A stretch of 64,000 nt of DNA from Sphingobacteriaceae bacterium (GCA_903642215.1 CAHJWG010000009.1:141593-205592); one strand, 5' to 3'. Shown: positions 1 to 9,408, counted from the first letter of the stretch. Made by a program: numbers and translations. The notes: generated by a model from the sequence alone, not told the origin.

Positions 1-870
1 CGTTTGATGATACAAATGTAGTAAGAGGCCGCTCGTTTCCAGGTCAAACCCGAGTTCAAACACACCCCGCTGGTCGCCGGCATGATAAACCGCGTATTTC
101 AAAGCATTAGGATCAAAACCCGAACCATCATCCGCATTAGCTGTAGAAAAGAATACGTCCAAAAATCCTTTAAAAGAGCGTTCTAACTGTATGCTGTCTC
201 TCTTGCCGCCCCATTCTACATAATGCTGCACACCTGCAAAAAACTTAAATTTCTTTTTGCCGGCACGCAGGTACAGGTTTTTTTCATGATAATAAGAATT
301 CAAAAAGCGATCCCTGCCCAGCCAGCCGTGGCTTAATTGCCCTTTTACCTGCAGCCAGCCGTTGGTAAACGGCACATTTACATAATCAGTTAATGCGATG
401 GTTATTTGAGGGATCGGCAGCGCGTTGCTACTCACGCCCAATGATCCGCTTGATAAATCCTGATCTATTTCTCCGGGAATATATTTAAAGCGGCCAGCCC
501 GGATTTCCAGATGCTTGTAACCCGCTTTTGCATAACCTTCCTGCAGGGTAAAATCTTTAAATTGATTATTGTTGATAAGGTTGGCACCATACTTTACATA
601 AAACATCGGTTGTTCAATCCCGGTTGGGTTTGATTTACTGATGTATTTTTTCCCAAAATAATTTGCGTTGCTAAACCCTACATAAGTTGAAGCATCGTAT
701 TGCCGGTCGGTAATCGCTCCCCAGCGGTTTGAAACCAGCCATAACGGCTGGTAACCTTCTTTGGCAATTGTACCGATTGAACCAACGTTGATCTGCAAAG
801 AATCCAGTAATTGGCTATAACCAAAATGAGCAGCTAAAATAAGGATGAAAGAGAGTAAAGGTTTTTTCAT
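1..870 (-). CDS. Capsule assembly Wzi family outer-membrane protein (3' part missing)
   Basis: The reading frame is open from the ATG at 868-870 down to the window edge, giving 290 N-terminal residues. It begins with a signal peptide (MKKPLLSFILILAAHFGYSQ), followed by alternating hydrophobic and polar strands with phrases I associate with Bacteroidota Wzi-family proteins, such as YQPLWLVSNRWG, SSGSLGVSSNALPIP and FTNGWLQVKGQLSHGWLG. Wzi proteins are outer-membrane beta-barrels that anchor capsule polysaccharide at the cell surface. The C-terminal part of the barrel lies outside the window, so completeness cannot be judged. No capsule synthesis gene is visible next to it. A 14-mer repeat copy at 1158-1171 reads toward this gene. 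Confidence 0.75.
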   Translation of the reverse strand, partial: MKKPLLSFILILAAHFGYSQLLDSLQINVGSIGTIAKEGYQPLWLVSNRWGAITDRQYDASTYVGFSNANYFGKKYISKSNPTGIEQPMFYVKYGANLINNNQFKDFTLQEGYAKAGYKHLEIRAGRFKYIPGEIDQDLSSGSLGVSSNALPIPQITIALTDYVNVPFTNGWLQVKGQLSHGWLGRDRFLNSYYHEKNLYLRAGKKKFKFFAGVQHYVEWGGKRDSIQLERSFKGFLDVFFSTANADDGSGFDPNALKYAVYHAGDQRGVFELGFDLETSGLLLHLYHQT

Positions 871-1240
871 GCAGGTTAAGGTAGTTCTTTTCTTTTATCA
901 AAACAATTTTACAAAACAACATTATTGTATATAGGTAGTTTTTAAACTGTTTTGTAGAAACCGTGATTAAAAAAGATTGCAGGAGATACACCCTGAAGTA
1001 TTTATTTTTTGAGAGCCATAAATAATTGCATGATAAAGAAAAGATACACTGTTGCGTTTTGCAGGTCTGCACTTTGCAACCATTACTTTTCGTTATCAAT
1101 CCAAGTTTAAAAAATCAGAACCGTAAAACCTTAAATTGTTATTGTGCCGGGTTTACAATGCTTCTTTTATCGGGTAAAATTTGATAAAATGGATTTAAAA
1201 TTTAAATTTATCACGTCAAATTTACCTATTTGATTAATTA
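871..1240. other. Divergent intergenic region, AT-rich, with an imperfect inverted repeat
   Basis: This gap separates the minus-strand Wzi gene from the plus-strand DoxX gene, so it should hold two promoters. It contains one exact 14-mer repeat (1158-1171). It also holds an imperfect inverted repeat at about 1173-1227, whose outer arms read GGTAAAATTTG and CAAATTTACC and which could be an operator. I see no convincing TAnnTTTG box and no coding potential beyond a spurious frame overlapping the Wzi start. Confidence 0.4.
1158..1171 (-). repeat. 14-mer GATAAAAGAAGCAT, exact copy
   Basis: Exact copy, intergenic, reading on the minus strand toward the Wzi start 288 bp away. The full analysis is in the findings. 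Confidence 0.9.
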
Positions 1241-1690
1241 ATGGAAAATTCATTTGGCGTTGCACAGTTATTTTTACGGATTGCACTTGGAATTGGCTTT
1301 ATACTGCCGGTTATGGACAGGCTCGGTTTACTGGGTCCTCCCGGGTCAGCCGGTGTTTCCTGGGGAGACTGGAACCACTTTGCTGTTTATACCAATACTT
1401 TGATGCCTTTTTTTAATTATGCCACGGCTAATGTAATGGCAATTGCGGTTACATTTGCCGAAGTTGTGTTTGGTATTTGTTTGATTATAGGTCTAAAAAT
1501 CAAATATGTAGCTTTAGGTGCGGCTATTTTGACTTTTACTTTTGGGTTATCCATGGCTATTTTTACAGGAATACGCGCCCCGTTCAATTATCCGGTATTT
1601 GTTTTTACCGGGGCAGGGCTGGTACTTTCGGGTTTAAGTCAGTATCAGTGGAGCATCGACTATTTTCTTTCAAACAAACCGCACAACTGA
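1241..1690 (+). CDS. DoxX family membrane protein
   Basis: 149 residues with four hydrophobic segments (about 8-24, 63-85, 86-108 and 115-135). The opening FLRIALGIGFILPVMDRLG and the AEVVFGICLIIGLKIKYVALG stretch are typical of the DoxX/DoxD family of small four-helix membrane proteins. Members have been linked to oxidative or sulfur metabolism and to MauE-like electron transfer, but the role of this subgroup is not settled. It appears monocistronic: the next plus-strand gene is far away, and a degenerate 14-mer (1845-1858) follows in the convergent gap. The family assignment is fairly sure; function is unknown. Confidence 0.75.
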   Translation: MENSFGVAQLFLRIALGIGFILPVMDRLGLLGPPGSAGVSWGDWNHFAVYTNTLMPFFNYATANVMAIAVTFAEVVFGICLIIGLKIKYVALGAAILTFTFGLSMAIFTGIRAPFNYPVFVFTGAGLVLSGLSQYQWSIDYFLSNKPHN

Positions 1691-1844
1691 TCACTTTAAT
1701 TATTAGTTTTTTAAAGCGTAAAGTAATTTACAGGTTAAATTTGACTTGTATTTTGTTGGGTGTATGGTTTAAAAAATCACCGCCAAGAGATTATAGTATC
1801 TGATTATTCTTTTGATCCGGAAGTTTTATGTTTTTTAAATTGTA

Positions 1845-1858
1845 ATGCTTCTTTTACC
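1845..1858 (-). repeat. 14-mer repeat, 13/14 copy
   Basis: Reads ATGCTTCTTTTACC on the plus strand, one base from the consensus reverse complement. It lies between the convergent DoxX and XRE genes. Confidence 0.6.
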
Positions 1859-1896
1859 AGATAATATTTCACTTTCAAAAAATAACAAAGTTTTAC

Positions 1897-2091
1897 TTAT
1901 TCGCCTAAACCAATTTCAACTATTTTTTGAAGAGTTGAAATGCGCACTTCTGTAACTTTGTTTTCAATTTTGGAGATATAAGATTTTGTTGTACCTGCTT
2001 TTGCTGCAAGTTCTTCCTGCGTTAAACCTTTTGTTTTACGTATTTCTGTGATCCGTTGTCCGATTTGTTTTTGTGATAATTTGGTACTCAT
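1897..2091 (-). CDS. Small XRE-family helix-turn-helix regulator
   Basis: 64 residues, almost entirely one HTH_3 (Cro/C1-type) domain. The IGQRITEIRKTKGLTQEELA segment, then AAKAGTTKSYISKIE as turn and recognition helix, is diagnostic. Such minimal XRE proteins are DNA-binding repressors, often of toxin-antitoxin or mobile and defence cassettes. It lies 260 bp downstream of the helicase/nuclease gene on the same strand, separated by a hairpin terminator and a 14-mer copy, so it is probably transcribed separately. Its base composition is AT-rich like the cassette beside it. A link to that cassette is inference. Confidence 0.8.
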   Translation of the reverse strand: MSTKLSQKQIGQRITEIRKTKGLTQEELAAKAGTTKSYISKIENKVTEVRISTLQKIVEIGLGE

Positions 2092-2256
2092 TTCTGTTGT
2101 TGAAGTACGTTTCTCTATACAAGAATAGTGATTGTTTTAAAATAGAACAAATTGTTGTTTTGATTGATGAAGACGTATTATGTTTTTTTCTTAATTAAGC
2201 TTTTTCCGTATTGAATAACTCAAAGAACAAGCCATTATAAATAATTAATTTATGGG

Positions 2257-2270
2257 ATGCTTCTTTTATC
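2257..2270 (-). repeat. 14-mer GATAAAAGAAGCAT, exact copy
   Basis: Exact copy between the helicase terminator and the XRE gene, reading toward the XRE start 165 bp away. Confidence 0.9.
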
Positions 2271-2277
2271 GAGTAAA

Positions 2278-2313
2278 TTTTGAACTTTGGATTTTTTAAT
2301 CCAAAGTTCAAAA
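2278..2313 (-). terminator. Hairpin terminator of the helicase/nuclease transcript
   Basis: A perfect 16-bp inverted repeat (arms 2278-2293 and 2298-2313) with a 4-base loop, 37 bp past the helicase stop codon. A-runs precede it and T-containing sequence follows it on the minus strand, consistent with intrinsic termination in that direction. Confidence 0.7.
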
Positions 2314-2350
2314 GACCAGATTGCAAACCCAGACTAATAGGATGGGATGT

Positions 2351-5300
2351 TTAGTCAAATAAATGCCTGTCAAGTTCTTTATAAATTCTTTCAATTTCTT
2401 CTTTGAATATTGGTTCAGAGGTTTCACTAAGCCAACCATTCTTATACCATTTGTAATACGGAGTATTAATGATTTTCCAACCTGCCCTTTGTAAAATTTC
2501 CATCCTTTCTAAATGTTCTTCTGTATAATTCTGTTTTAGTCCGCCAATGTTAAAATGATAACTTCCATCAACCTCAACTGCGGCTGATTTTTTTGAATGT
2601 TCGTTATATAAAACAAAGTCAAGTCTCTTTTGTCCGCAGCTTACAATTTGGTTATGGATAGTAATTGAGTTATTACTCCTGTTTCTTCTTTCAATATATT
2701 GAGATAGAAAATAATGAACCTCTCTTTCAAAGTCCGACTCTAACTTTTCAGGGTTAAACTTTGGCAATTTCTTTATTTCAATTTTTGCCGGTTGGTCTGT
2801 AAATTCTACACCACCAGCAAGAGTGTTTAAATAAGTATGGATAACATTAAATGAAGAATTGAATTTTGAGTAAATAAAATATGTGAACGATTTAGCTCTA
2901 CTTGTAGCAACATTAAATCTTTGCTTGTCTTGGAAATGTCCATGTCCACCTTTGCAATTTTCATCAAGGCAAAGTGAAATGATAATAATATCTCTTTCAC
3001 TTCCTTGAAATTCTTCTGGTGTACCAACCATTAAATTGAATTTCTGCCGAATGTCTTCTGTGAATGCTTCATTGATTTTCTCTTTAATCAATTCACATTG
3101 GTCACGAATAATAGAAATAACACCAATAGTAAAACTTATTTTGTCAACGTGTTTTGGAAAGTCAAATTGATGTTCAAACAATTCATTTTGTGTTGCATTC
3201 GGATTGATTAAAAACTTAATCAATTGAATAGTTGTTTCTGCTTCTTTAATGACAACTTTATTATTGTTCTCTGTATCTCGCTTTCCGTTTACAAAGTAGC
3301 CTTTGAAACACTGCAGTGCCATTTTATCAGGCGTTTCTGTCATTATTTTTAATTTCCCTTCTGTGTTATTTGGATTGTTTTCGTCTTTGTAAAAAGTCTT
3401 GCTTGTATATCGTGCCAACTGGGGCAATGAACGAAAATGTTCTTCAAGCATTACTTCACGAATTGGAAATTGATAATCAGGGCTTCTAATAAAGTCAAGT
3501 ATACTTGCTTTCTTTACAACCAATAATTTATCTTCTGCGCCTCCTATTCCATTATATTGCAAATATCTTCCATTGTATTTATTCCAAATTTTTTCATCAA
3601 AGCTTGTTGTTAATCCAAAACTCAATCCAGTTGCTTTTAAGCTAAGTTGATTATGATCTCCAACTATACAAATATTTTTTCCTCTATAAAATGCAGGAAG
3701 TATTTCTGCTAAGTTTACTTGTGAGGCTTCATCTACAATTACTAAATCAAACAGGTTATTTTCTAAAGGAAATAATTGTCCTAAGTTTCTAATTTCCGCT
3801 GTCCAAAAAGGAAAAAGGTTTAGAATGTTTGAAAAATTAATTTCTTTCATTCGTTGAGCAACTAACTTACTATTTGTATAATACAACATTCTATCAAACT
3901 GCTGTAAATCATTAGAGTAATCATTGTGTTGCAAAGTTTTAATAAGCCTTTGTTTAAACTTCAGTTTTATAAGTTGAAGTTTAAATTTTTCTAAGTCAAT
4001 ATTTAACTCTTTAATTAAAGACCTCAAACCTGTTTCATCATAAACTATCTGTTCTCTTATTTTTTGAGTTCTAGAATATATTTCATTCAGTTCAACATAT
4101 TTACCACTTAAAATTGGAAAGCTTGATTTATTTAGCCATTCTATTGGAAAATTAAACTTTCCAATAAGGTGCTTTTGGTATTTATTTAAATATAGGCTTT
4201 CAGCAAAAGACTTTTTTGATTTACTATAAAATCCTTTTACCATATCGTTGGCAACATGGTAGGCATTCTTATTTTTAATTAACTTAAAAGGATGTTTCTT
4301 AGGGATTACTTCAAAATTTGTTGAAAATCTTTTTGCTTCTTCCTCAAGCAATTCATTCTTTTCTTTAAACTCTTGCTGAAATTTCAAGTTTTGAATTAAC
4401 TGTTCCTCATACTTTTTGAGGGATGTTTGCTTGGTTTTAATTTTCTCCTCTAACTCTTGAATATTGGCTCCTAAATATGTCCACTTACTGAATAAACCTC
4501 CACTATTAGTTGCAAGGTTTGTTATCTTAGCTATGTATTGTTTGATTTTTCGTTTTGAGTCTTTGTCAAAATATATTACGCCTGTTAATGCTTGATCGTC
4601 AGAAAGTAATGGGTTTATTTTTTGATTTACCACTTCTAAAGCAGGTTGTTTTTGCGAAACAACTAAAACCTTTTTGTTCAATGCTAACGCAGATAGAAGT
4701 ATTGCCGAAATCGTATGCGATTTACCTGTTCCTGGCGGTCCTTGAATGTAGGAAACTTCGTTTTGCCAAACATTTTGAACGGCTTGTCTTTGAGAAGATG
4801 ATAATGAAAGTGGTATCACATTGTCTATGATATTATTTATTCTATCTTCTTTTATCGTGCCTACTGTCGTCTTTTTATCACTTAACGCATTAACCAACAA
4901 TTTTTCTAAAACTGGATTTTCGAATTCTCCGGTCTGCTCAATATTTTCTACAAATGAATGAAGTGCTTGATAAGTTGAAAGTTGGTCTGGAATATCTGCG
5001 ATAAAAGAATAATTTGCTGAATAGAATTTTAATTTCCCTTTGAAGAGGGAATTTGATTTATTGCTTAAATGATTATTTATTTCAGCTTTGTAATCTAAAA
5101 TGTCTTTGCTTACTTCGATGTTTTTAAATTCATCAAAGTCGATGCGTAGTTGCAATATAACATCTTGGGCAAAATCTGATAACTTGGAAAAAGTATTGCA
5201 TTTCAATATCTCATCTTCCAACTTTTCTAATACTAATGTTTGATTTGTAGTAGAAGGCGTAAAAATATCGTCGTCATCAGAACTAGATTTATCGGAAATG

Positions 5301-5680
5301 CTTGCAATTAGATCGTAGTTAATATTAGCAGTATCCGCAAAATTGAGAACGATTGTATTGTCTTCTGTTTTGTCAATATCACATTGAATATAAACAATTG
5401 GAGCCGAAATCATTTTCTTTTGTTTGCTTCCGCAAAGAAGCCCAAAACCAATGAATAACTTTTTGTCCTGATTTGATTTTACATCCTTATAATACCCATT
5501 GTATATTTCATACTCAGAATCAAAATTTGATACAATTTCTTTATATCTTACAATAGGATAAGCGTAGCGATTTTGCTTGTTTAGATAGCATTTTTCAAAG
5601 CCATTCCGTGTTACAATTTTACGACTAACGTCCCGTAAGTATCGAAGATATTGTAAGATTCGGTCCGTATGATTTGACAT
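2351..5680 (-). CDS. SF1 (COG1112-like) helicase with C-terminal nuclease-like domain
   Basis: 1109 residues. An N-terminal region of about 300 residues precedes a superfamily 1 (UPF1/DNA2-type) helicase core: Walker A GPPGTGKSH near residue 315, motif II VDEASQ near 650, GDHNQLS shortly after, and the C-terminal RecA motifs GTPEEFQGSERDIIIIS and VATSRAK near 890-925. A lysine/glutamate-rich coiled-coil insertion separates the motor halves. The last ~100 residues carry a Vsr/DUF559-like nuclease pattern, with RLDFVLY followed by AAVEVDGSYH (D...E-x-D) near 1018-1040. This combination is known in prophage and defence-island helicases. It is preceded, 7 bp upstream, by a membrane-anchored coiled-coil gene, so the two probably form an operon. 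The pair is visibly more AT-rich than its neighbours, suggesting transfer. Which defence system it belongs to, if any, is uncertain. Confidence 0.8.
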   Translation of the reverse strand: MSNHTDRILQYLRYLRDVSRKIVTRNGFEKCYLNKQNRYAYPIVRYKEIVSNFDSEYEIYNGYYKDVKSNQDKKLFIGFGLLCGSKQKKMISAPIVYIQCDIDKTEDNTIVLNFADTANINYDLIASISDKSSSDDDDIFTPSTTNQTLVLEKLEDEILKCNTFSKLSDFAQDVILQLRIDFDEFKNIEVSKDILDYKAEINNHLSNKSNSLFKGKLKFYSANYSFIADIPDQLSTYQALHSFVENIEQTGEFENPVLEKLLVNALSDKKTTVGTIKEDRINNIIDNVIPLSLSSSQRQAVQNVWQNEVSYIQGPPGTGKSHTISAILLSALALNKKVLVVSQKQPALEVVNQKINPLLSDDQALTGVIYFDKDSKRKIKQYIAKITNLATNSGGLFSKWTYLGANIQELEEKIKTKQTSLKKYEEQLIQNLKFQQEFKEKNELLEEEAKRFSTNFEVIPKKHPFKLIKNKNAYHVANDMVKGFYSKSKKSFAESLYLNKYQKHLIGKFNFPIEWLNKSSFPILSGKYVELNEIYSRTQKIREQIVYDETGLRSLIKELNIDLEKFKLQLIKLKFKQRLIKTLQHNDYSNDLQQFDRMLYYTNSKLVAQRMKEINFSNILNLFPFWTAEIRNLGQLFPLENNLFDLVIVDEASQVNLAEILPAFYRGKNICIVGDHNQLSLKATGLSFGLTTSFDEKIWNKYNGRYLQYNGIGGAEDKLLVVKKASILDFIRSPDYQFPIREVMLEEHFRSLPQLARYTSKTFYKDENNPNNTEGKLKIMTETPDKMALQCFKGYFVNGKRDTENNNKVVIKEAETTIQLIKFLINPNATQNELFEHQFDFPKHVDKISFTIGVISIIRDQCELIKEKINEAFTEDIRQKFNLMVGTPEEFQGSERDIIIISLCLDENCKGGHGHFQDKQRFNVATSRAKSFTYFIYSKFNSSFNVIHTYLNTLAGGVEFTDQPAKIEIKKLPKFNPEKLESDFEREVHYFLSQYIERRNRSNNSITIHNQIVSCGQKRLDFVLYNEHSKKSAAVEVDGSYHFNIGGLKQNYTEEHLERMEILQRAGWKIINTPYYKWYKNGWLSETSEPIFKEEIERIYKELDRHLFD

Positions 5681-5687
5681 AGTAGCG

Positions 5688-6221
5688 TTAATCTAAGGTA
5701 AGAGGGCTTTTTATTTCTTCTATTATTTTGTTGAATTTGGTTTGTACTTCGTTGATTAATTCAGTCTGTTGCTTTTCTTGAGTTTGTAAAACTGTATCAA
5801 CTTTTAAATTTATATCTGTTGAAAGTTTTTGAAAATATTGATTAATTTCTGTTTTTAGTTCACTTATTTTTGGTTCAAGTGATTCTAAAATTGCTTTCTT
5901 ACCAGATTCGATAGCATTGAAATTACTAACATCACTCTCTTTAGCCTTTGATATTAATTCTTCCTGCATAAATTTAGAGTTGTCCTTTACTGTTGTTTGA
6001 ATTGCGGTTCTTGTTATATCAATGTTTGAATGTGTACTACTATTGAAATCCTCAATTTTGGAAAAAACTTCACTTCTTATATTTTCAACCTTCGCTATTG
6101 TTGTCTCTCCGAAATTGGTAATAATTGTCAAAGTGTTACGATTTGCTTTGAGGTTTAGGAATAAGCCTATACAAACGGCAATTAGGGTAATGCAAGAAAT
6201 AATAAGTATTGCTATAATCAT
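5688..6221 (-). CDS. Membrane-anchored coiled-coil protein, partner of the helicase gene
   Basis: 177 residues. A single N-terminal transmembrane segment (about 2-24, MIIAILIISCITLIAVCIGL) is followed by a long hydrophilic, heptad-patterned region (about 30-170) rich in E, K, T and S. That pattern resembles the cytoplasmic signalling rods of chemoreceptors or RmuC-like proteins. I recognise no catalytic motif. The stop lies 7 bp before the helicase start, and both are equally AT-rich, so they are likely co-transcribed and functionally coupled. It could be a membrane sensor or scaffold for the helicase/nuclease; that role is inference. Confidence 0.6.
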   Translation of the reverse strand: MIIAILIISCITLIAVCIGLFLNLKANRNTLTIITNFGETTIAKVENIRSEVFSKIEDFNSSTHSNIDITRTAIQTTVKDNSKFMQEELISKAKESDVSNFNAIESGKKAILESLEPKISELKTEINQYFQKLSTDINLKVDTVLQTQEKQQTELINEVQTKFNKIIEEIKSPLTLD

Positions 6222-6339
6222 TTTTTAGTCTTAGGTTGAAATTTTTAACTAATTTATATTTAGACGGATTTATTTATTTGTCACTAAAGATCAGTTTATC
6301 TTTAACAAAAACATAAATAAATCGATTCAATTTATTTTC

Positions 6340-7560
6340 CTATTTTTCAACTAAAACCCTCCTCATACTCCGATAAGCCAACGCCGTACTCAGCAAAACC
6401 AAAACCGCACCCAGAAAAAACGGCGCACCAGGAAATAAAAACGGTGTTTTTGTACTGGTAAAAAAAGCAAACAAACTCGTCATCATTACGGGTGCAAAAA
6501 TGGTGGTGGCGCTCATTAAACTGGTTAGCGCGCCTTGCAGTTCACCTTGTTCGTTTGCCGGCACAAAGCCCGACATGATGCTTTGCATAGCCGGGCCGGC
6601 AATCCCGCCCAAAGAATACGGGATGATAAAAGCAAACATTTGCCAGCTGTTGGCCGCAAAAGCAAACAGGAACAAACCGATGCTGTACAGGATAAAACCA
6701 ATGTAAAGGCTTTTTTCGGTACCGAATTTCGGGATCGTCCAACGGATGACAAGCGTTTGTACCAATGCCGTCATCAATCCAACAAAACCCAGCGAATAAC
6801 CGACCATGGCTTCGTTCCATTTCAGTTTTTCCATGCCGTAATAGCTCCAAACGCTTTGCATGCCGTTGCTGGCCGTATAAAGCAGGATCAGCGAAATCAC
6901 CAACCCGCTGATGGCCGGATATTTTTTAAGTTGGAGTAAAGCACCAATCGGATTGGCACGTTTTAGTACAAACGGACGGCGGTTTTCGGCAGAAAGTGAT
7001 TCCGGCAGTACAAAAAAACCGTACAAAGCGTTTAGTAAACTCAACCCGGCAGCAGCGATAAACGGAATCCGCGAGCCGTACTGGCCAAGCAAACCGCCCA
7101 TCACCGGGCCGATAATAAAACCCAAGCCAAAAGCAGCACCGATCATCCCGAAGTTTTGCGCGCGGTTTTCGGGCGTACTGATATCGGCAATATAAGCCGA
7201 AGCGGTTGTAAAACTGGCACCGGTAATGCCGGCAATGGTACGGCCCACAAACAGCCAGGCAATATTGGGCGCAAAAGCCAGGAAAATATAATCTATCCCA
7301 AAACCCAGTAATGAAAACAGCAGGACCGGACGGCGGCCAAAACGATCACTCAGATTTCCTAAAACCGGCGCAAAAAGAAACTGCATGATTGCGTAAGCAA
7401 AAGTTAGCCAGCCGCCGATCACAGAAGCCTGACTCAAATTTCCGTGGATTAATTCGGTAATCAGCTTGGGCAGCACCGGGATAATAATGCCGAAGCCGGT
7501 TACATCAATCAGCAGCGTAACAAAAATAAAGCCGAGTGCTGCTTTGCGGGAAGAAGCCAT
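6340..7560 (-). CDS. MFS efflux transporter, TCR/Tet (DHA1) type
   Basis: 406 residues with twelve predicted membrane helices. The motif-A loop reads [14 protein letters not shown] (about 69-82) and the antiporter-type motif [12 protein letters not shown] lies near 150-162, as in TetA-like drug:proton antiporters. The start [34 protein letters not shown] matches the family N-terminus. Substrates of such chromosomal Bacteroidota homologues are usually unknown, so tetracycline specificity should not be assumed. It stands alone on the minus strand, 55 bp upstream of the proC stop codon. Confidence 0.85.
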   Translation of the reverse strand: MASSRKAALGFIFVTLLIDVTGFGIIIPVLPKLITELIHGNLSQASVIGGWLTFAYAIMQFLFAPVLGNLSDRFGRRPVLLFSLLGFGIDYIFLAFAPNIAWLFVGRTIAGITGASFTTASAYIADISTPENRAQNFGMIGAAFGLGFIIGPVMGGLLGQYGSRIPFIAAAGLSLLNALYGFFVLPESLSAENRRPFVLKRANPIGALLQLKKYPAISGLVISLILLYTASNGMQSVWSYYGMEKLKWNEAMVGYSLGFVGLMTALVQTLVIRWTIPKFGTEKSLYIGFILYSIGLFLFAFAANSWQMFAFIIPYSLGGIAGPAMQSIMSGFVPANEQGELQGALTSLMSATTIFAPVMMTSLFAFFTSTKTPFLFPGAPFFLGAVLVLLSTALAYRSMRRVLVEK

Positions 7561-7615
7561 AATAATGCAAGTTAAGTTTACAACAAATTATAAAATTTAG
7601 GTGGTAAAAACAGCA

Positions 7616-8428
7616 TCAGTCTTCCTTATATAATTCGCCGGCTTTAACGGCCGAAACTTTGATGCCTTTGATCATGGCCGAACTAAAACCGTTATGCTCC
7701 ATTTCGTTTAAACCGGCAATGGTACAGCCTTTCGGCGAAGTAACTTTATCAATTTCCTGTTCCGGGTGAGATGCTAATTGTAACAATAAATCCGCAGCAC
7801 CTTTTGCAGTTTGCGCCGCCATTTTTAAAGCATCATGCGCATGGAAACCAATTTCCGTTCCGCCTTGAGAAGCCGCACGGATCGAACGTAAAAAGAAAGC
7901 AATCCCGCAGGCGCACAAAGCGGTGGCGGCCGTCATCAGTTCTTCGTTAATTTCGATACTTACGCCAACCGTATCAAACATGGATTTAACCAGGTTTAGG
8001 TTTTCTGCGGAAGCATTATCGGTAGCAAGGCAAGTCATGGATTGGCCGATAGCAATTGCCGTGTTCGGCATCGCACGTACAATTTGTATATCGGCATCCA
8101 ATTGTTTGCGGATATCGGCACAACTTACACCGGAAATTACTGAAATAAACAACTGATTTTCGATGTTGATACCTGGTTTTATTTCTTCCAGCAACTTGTT
8201 TAATTGTTGCGGCAAAACAGCAATTATAACAATATCAGCTTCTTTTACCGCATCAAAATTTTGATTGGAAGTTTTAAAACCAGCATCTAATTGTGGTTGC
8301 AAAGCAGCCAGGTTTCGGCGTGTTAAAGTAATTTGACTTGGATTGGAAATCTGTGCTTTTACCAATCCTTTTGCCAAAGATAAACCGATATTCCCGCTTC
8401 CAAGTATGACTATTTTTTTGTCGATCAT
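7616..8428 (-). CDS. proC: Pyrroline-5-carboxylate reductase
   Basis: 270 residues. The N-terminal Rossmann fold carries KIVILGSGNIGLSLAKGL (about 4-21), and the C-terminal dimerisation domain carries the family signature in divergent form, SPKGCTIAGLNEME near 229-242 (usual form PGGTT-x-x-GL). ProC reduces 1-pyrroline-5-carboxylate to proline with NAD(P)H in the cytoplasm. Length is normal. It lies 81 bp downstream of argB on the same strand. In Bacteroidota, proC-like genes frequently sit within arginine gene clusters, so a role linked to ornithine or arginine metabolism is plausible. Confidence 0.85.
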   Translation of the reverse strand: MIDKKIVILGSGNIGLSLAKGLVKAQISNPSQITLTRRNLAALQPQLDAGFKTSNQNFDAVKEADIVIIAVLPQQLNKLLEEIKPGINIENQLFISVISGVSCADIRKQLDADIQIVRAMPNTAIAIGQSMTCLATDNASAENLNLVKSMFDTVGVSIEINEELMTAATALCACGIAFFLRSIRAASQGGTEIGFHAHDALKMAAQTAKGAADLLLQLASHPEQEIDKVTSPKGCTIAGLNEMEHNGFSSAMIKGIKVSAVKAGELYKED

Positions 8429-8509
8429 TTTTAATAAGTTGTAAGTTTTAAGTTTTCGGTTGTGCGTTTTAAATCATCGTGGTTTAATCTTGTTACTTGT
8501 TACTCAATA

Positions 8510-9301
8510 CTAGTTACTTTTCAAAATCGTTCCGAAAGTTGATTTAGTATTTAGCAAATGCAGCTCGTCTGCCCGGCCGATGATAACTTCTTTTACACCA
8601 CTTTTGATGGCATCGAAAGCATTATCCAACTTTGGAAGCATACCTTCGGAAACAATTTTTTCCAGTTTCAATTGTTCGTACCGTTCGGGATTAATTTCTG
8701 TAATTAAAGAATCTTCGTCATCAATATCCTGTAAAACGCCCTTCTTTTCAAAGCAATAAATCAATGTGGTTTCATACATTTCAGCTAAAGAAACTGCTAA
8801 TGCCGAGGCAATTGTATCCGCATTCGTGTTAAGCATTTGCCCGTCGCCATCATGTGTTAACGCGCAAAAAACAGGTGTAAAAGAAGCATCTAATAATTTG
8901 CTGATACTTTCGGGCTGAACAGATTGCCCATCTAAATCTCCTACAAAACCATAATCAATTGTTTTTACCGGGCGTTTTTTGGCACGGATAAAATTACCGT
9001 CGGCACCGGTTAAACCAATGGCATTGTTGTGGTAACGCTGCAATTGTGCCACCATATTTTTGTTGATCAAGCCGGCATAAACCATTGTAACCACGCGCAA
9101 AGTTTCGATATCGGTAATGCGGCGGCCATCCACTAATTTAGCTTCAATACCAAGCGAAGAAGAAATTTGCGTGGCCATTTTTCCGCCGCCGTGCACCAGA
9201 ATTTTCAAACCTTTTAACGCGGCAAAATCCTTTAAAAACTTGTGCAGGTTTTCGGAATTATCAATCACATTGCCGCCAATTTTTATTACGTAGAGCTTCA
9301 T
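8510..9301 (-). CDS. argB: Acetylglutamate kinase
   Basis: 263 residues from the ATG at 9299-9301. An open frame extends another 78 codons upstream, but it runs into the tRNA-Ser gene on the opposite strand and has no family similarity, so the internal ATG is chosen. Amino-acid-kinase motifs are present: VIKIGGNVID (5-14), LVHGGGKMATQ (about 34-44) for nucleotide binding, GLTGADG, and the NADTIASALA acetylglutamate site. The enzyme phosphorylates N-acetylglutamate in arginine synthesis. The usual argCDFGH neighbours are not in the window; only proC follows. An exact 14-mer repeat overlaps the start codon, so its AAAAGAAG sits where a Shine-Dalgarno sequence would. Confidence 0.88.
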   Translation of the reverse strand: MKLYVIKIGGNVIDNSENLHKFLKDFAALKGLKILVHGGGKMATQISSSLGIEAKLVDGRRITDIETLRVVTMVYAGLINKNMVAQLQRYHNNAIGLTGADGNFIRAKKRPVKTIDYGFVGDLDGQSVQPESISKLLDASFTPVFCALTHDGDGQMLNTNADTIASALAVSLAEMYETTLIYCFEKKGVLQDIDDEDSLITEINPERYEQLKLEKIVSEGMLPKLDNAFDAIKSGVKEVIIGRADELHLLNTKSTFGTILKSN

Positions 9302-9313
9302 GCTTCTTTTATC
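9300..9313 (-). repeat. 14-mer GATAAAAGAAGCAT, exact copy at the argB start
   Basis: Exact copy whose last two bases are the first two bases of the argB ATG. It is the only copy directly fused to a start codon. Confidence 0.9.
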
Positions 9314-9386
9314 TGTTAAAATATTTACTGCCGAAAATAAGCAATGATTTGTTTGGAAGAAGGCCAAATTAACTAAATGTGAAACG

Positions 9387-9408
9387 ATACTGTTTTTATC
9401 ACCTAAAA
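9387..9408 (-). repeat. Degenerate long form of the 14-mer
   Basis: On the minus strand it reads TTTTTAGGTGATAAAA followed by a diverged end (11/14 over the core). The same TTTTAGGT prefix precedes the exact copies at 29535, 43906 and 55912. It lies between argB and the tRNA gene. Confidence 0.45.

Noticed and set aside
6525..7195. Several frames inside the MFS gene on both strands
   Set aside because: Shadows of a GC-richer coding region; the 406-residue transporter explains it fully.
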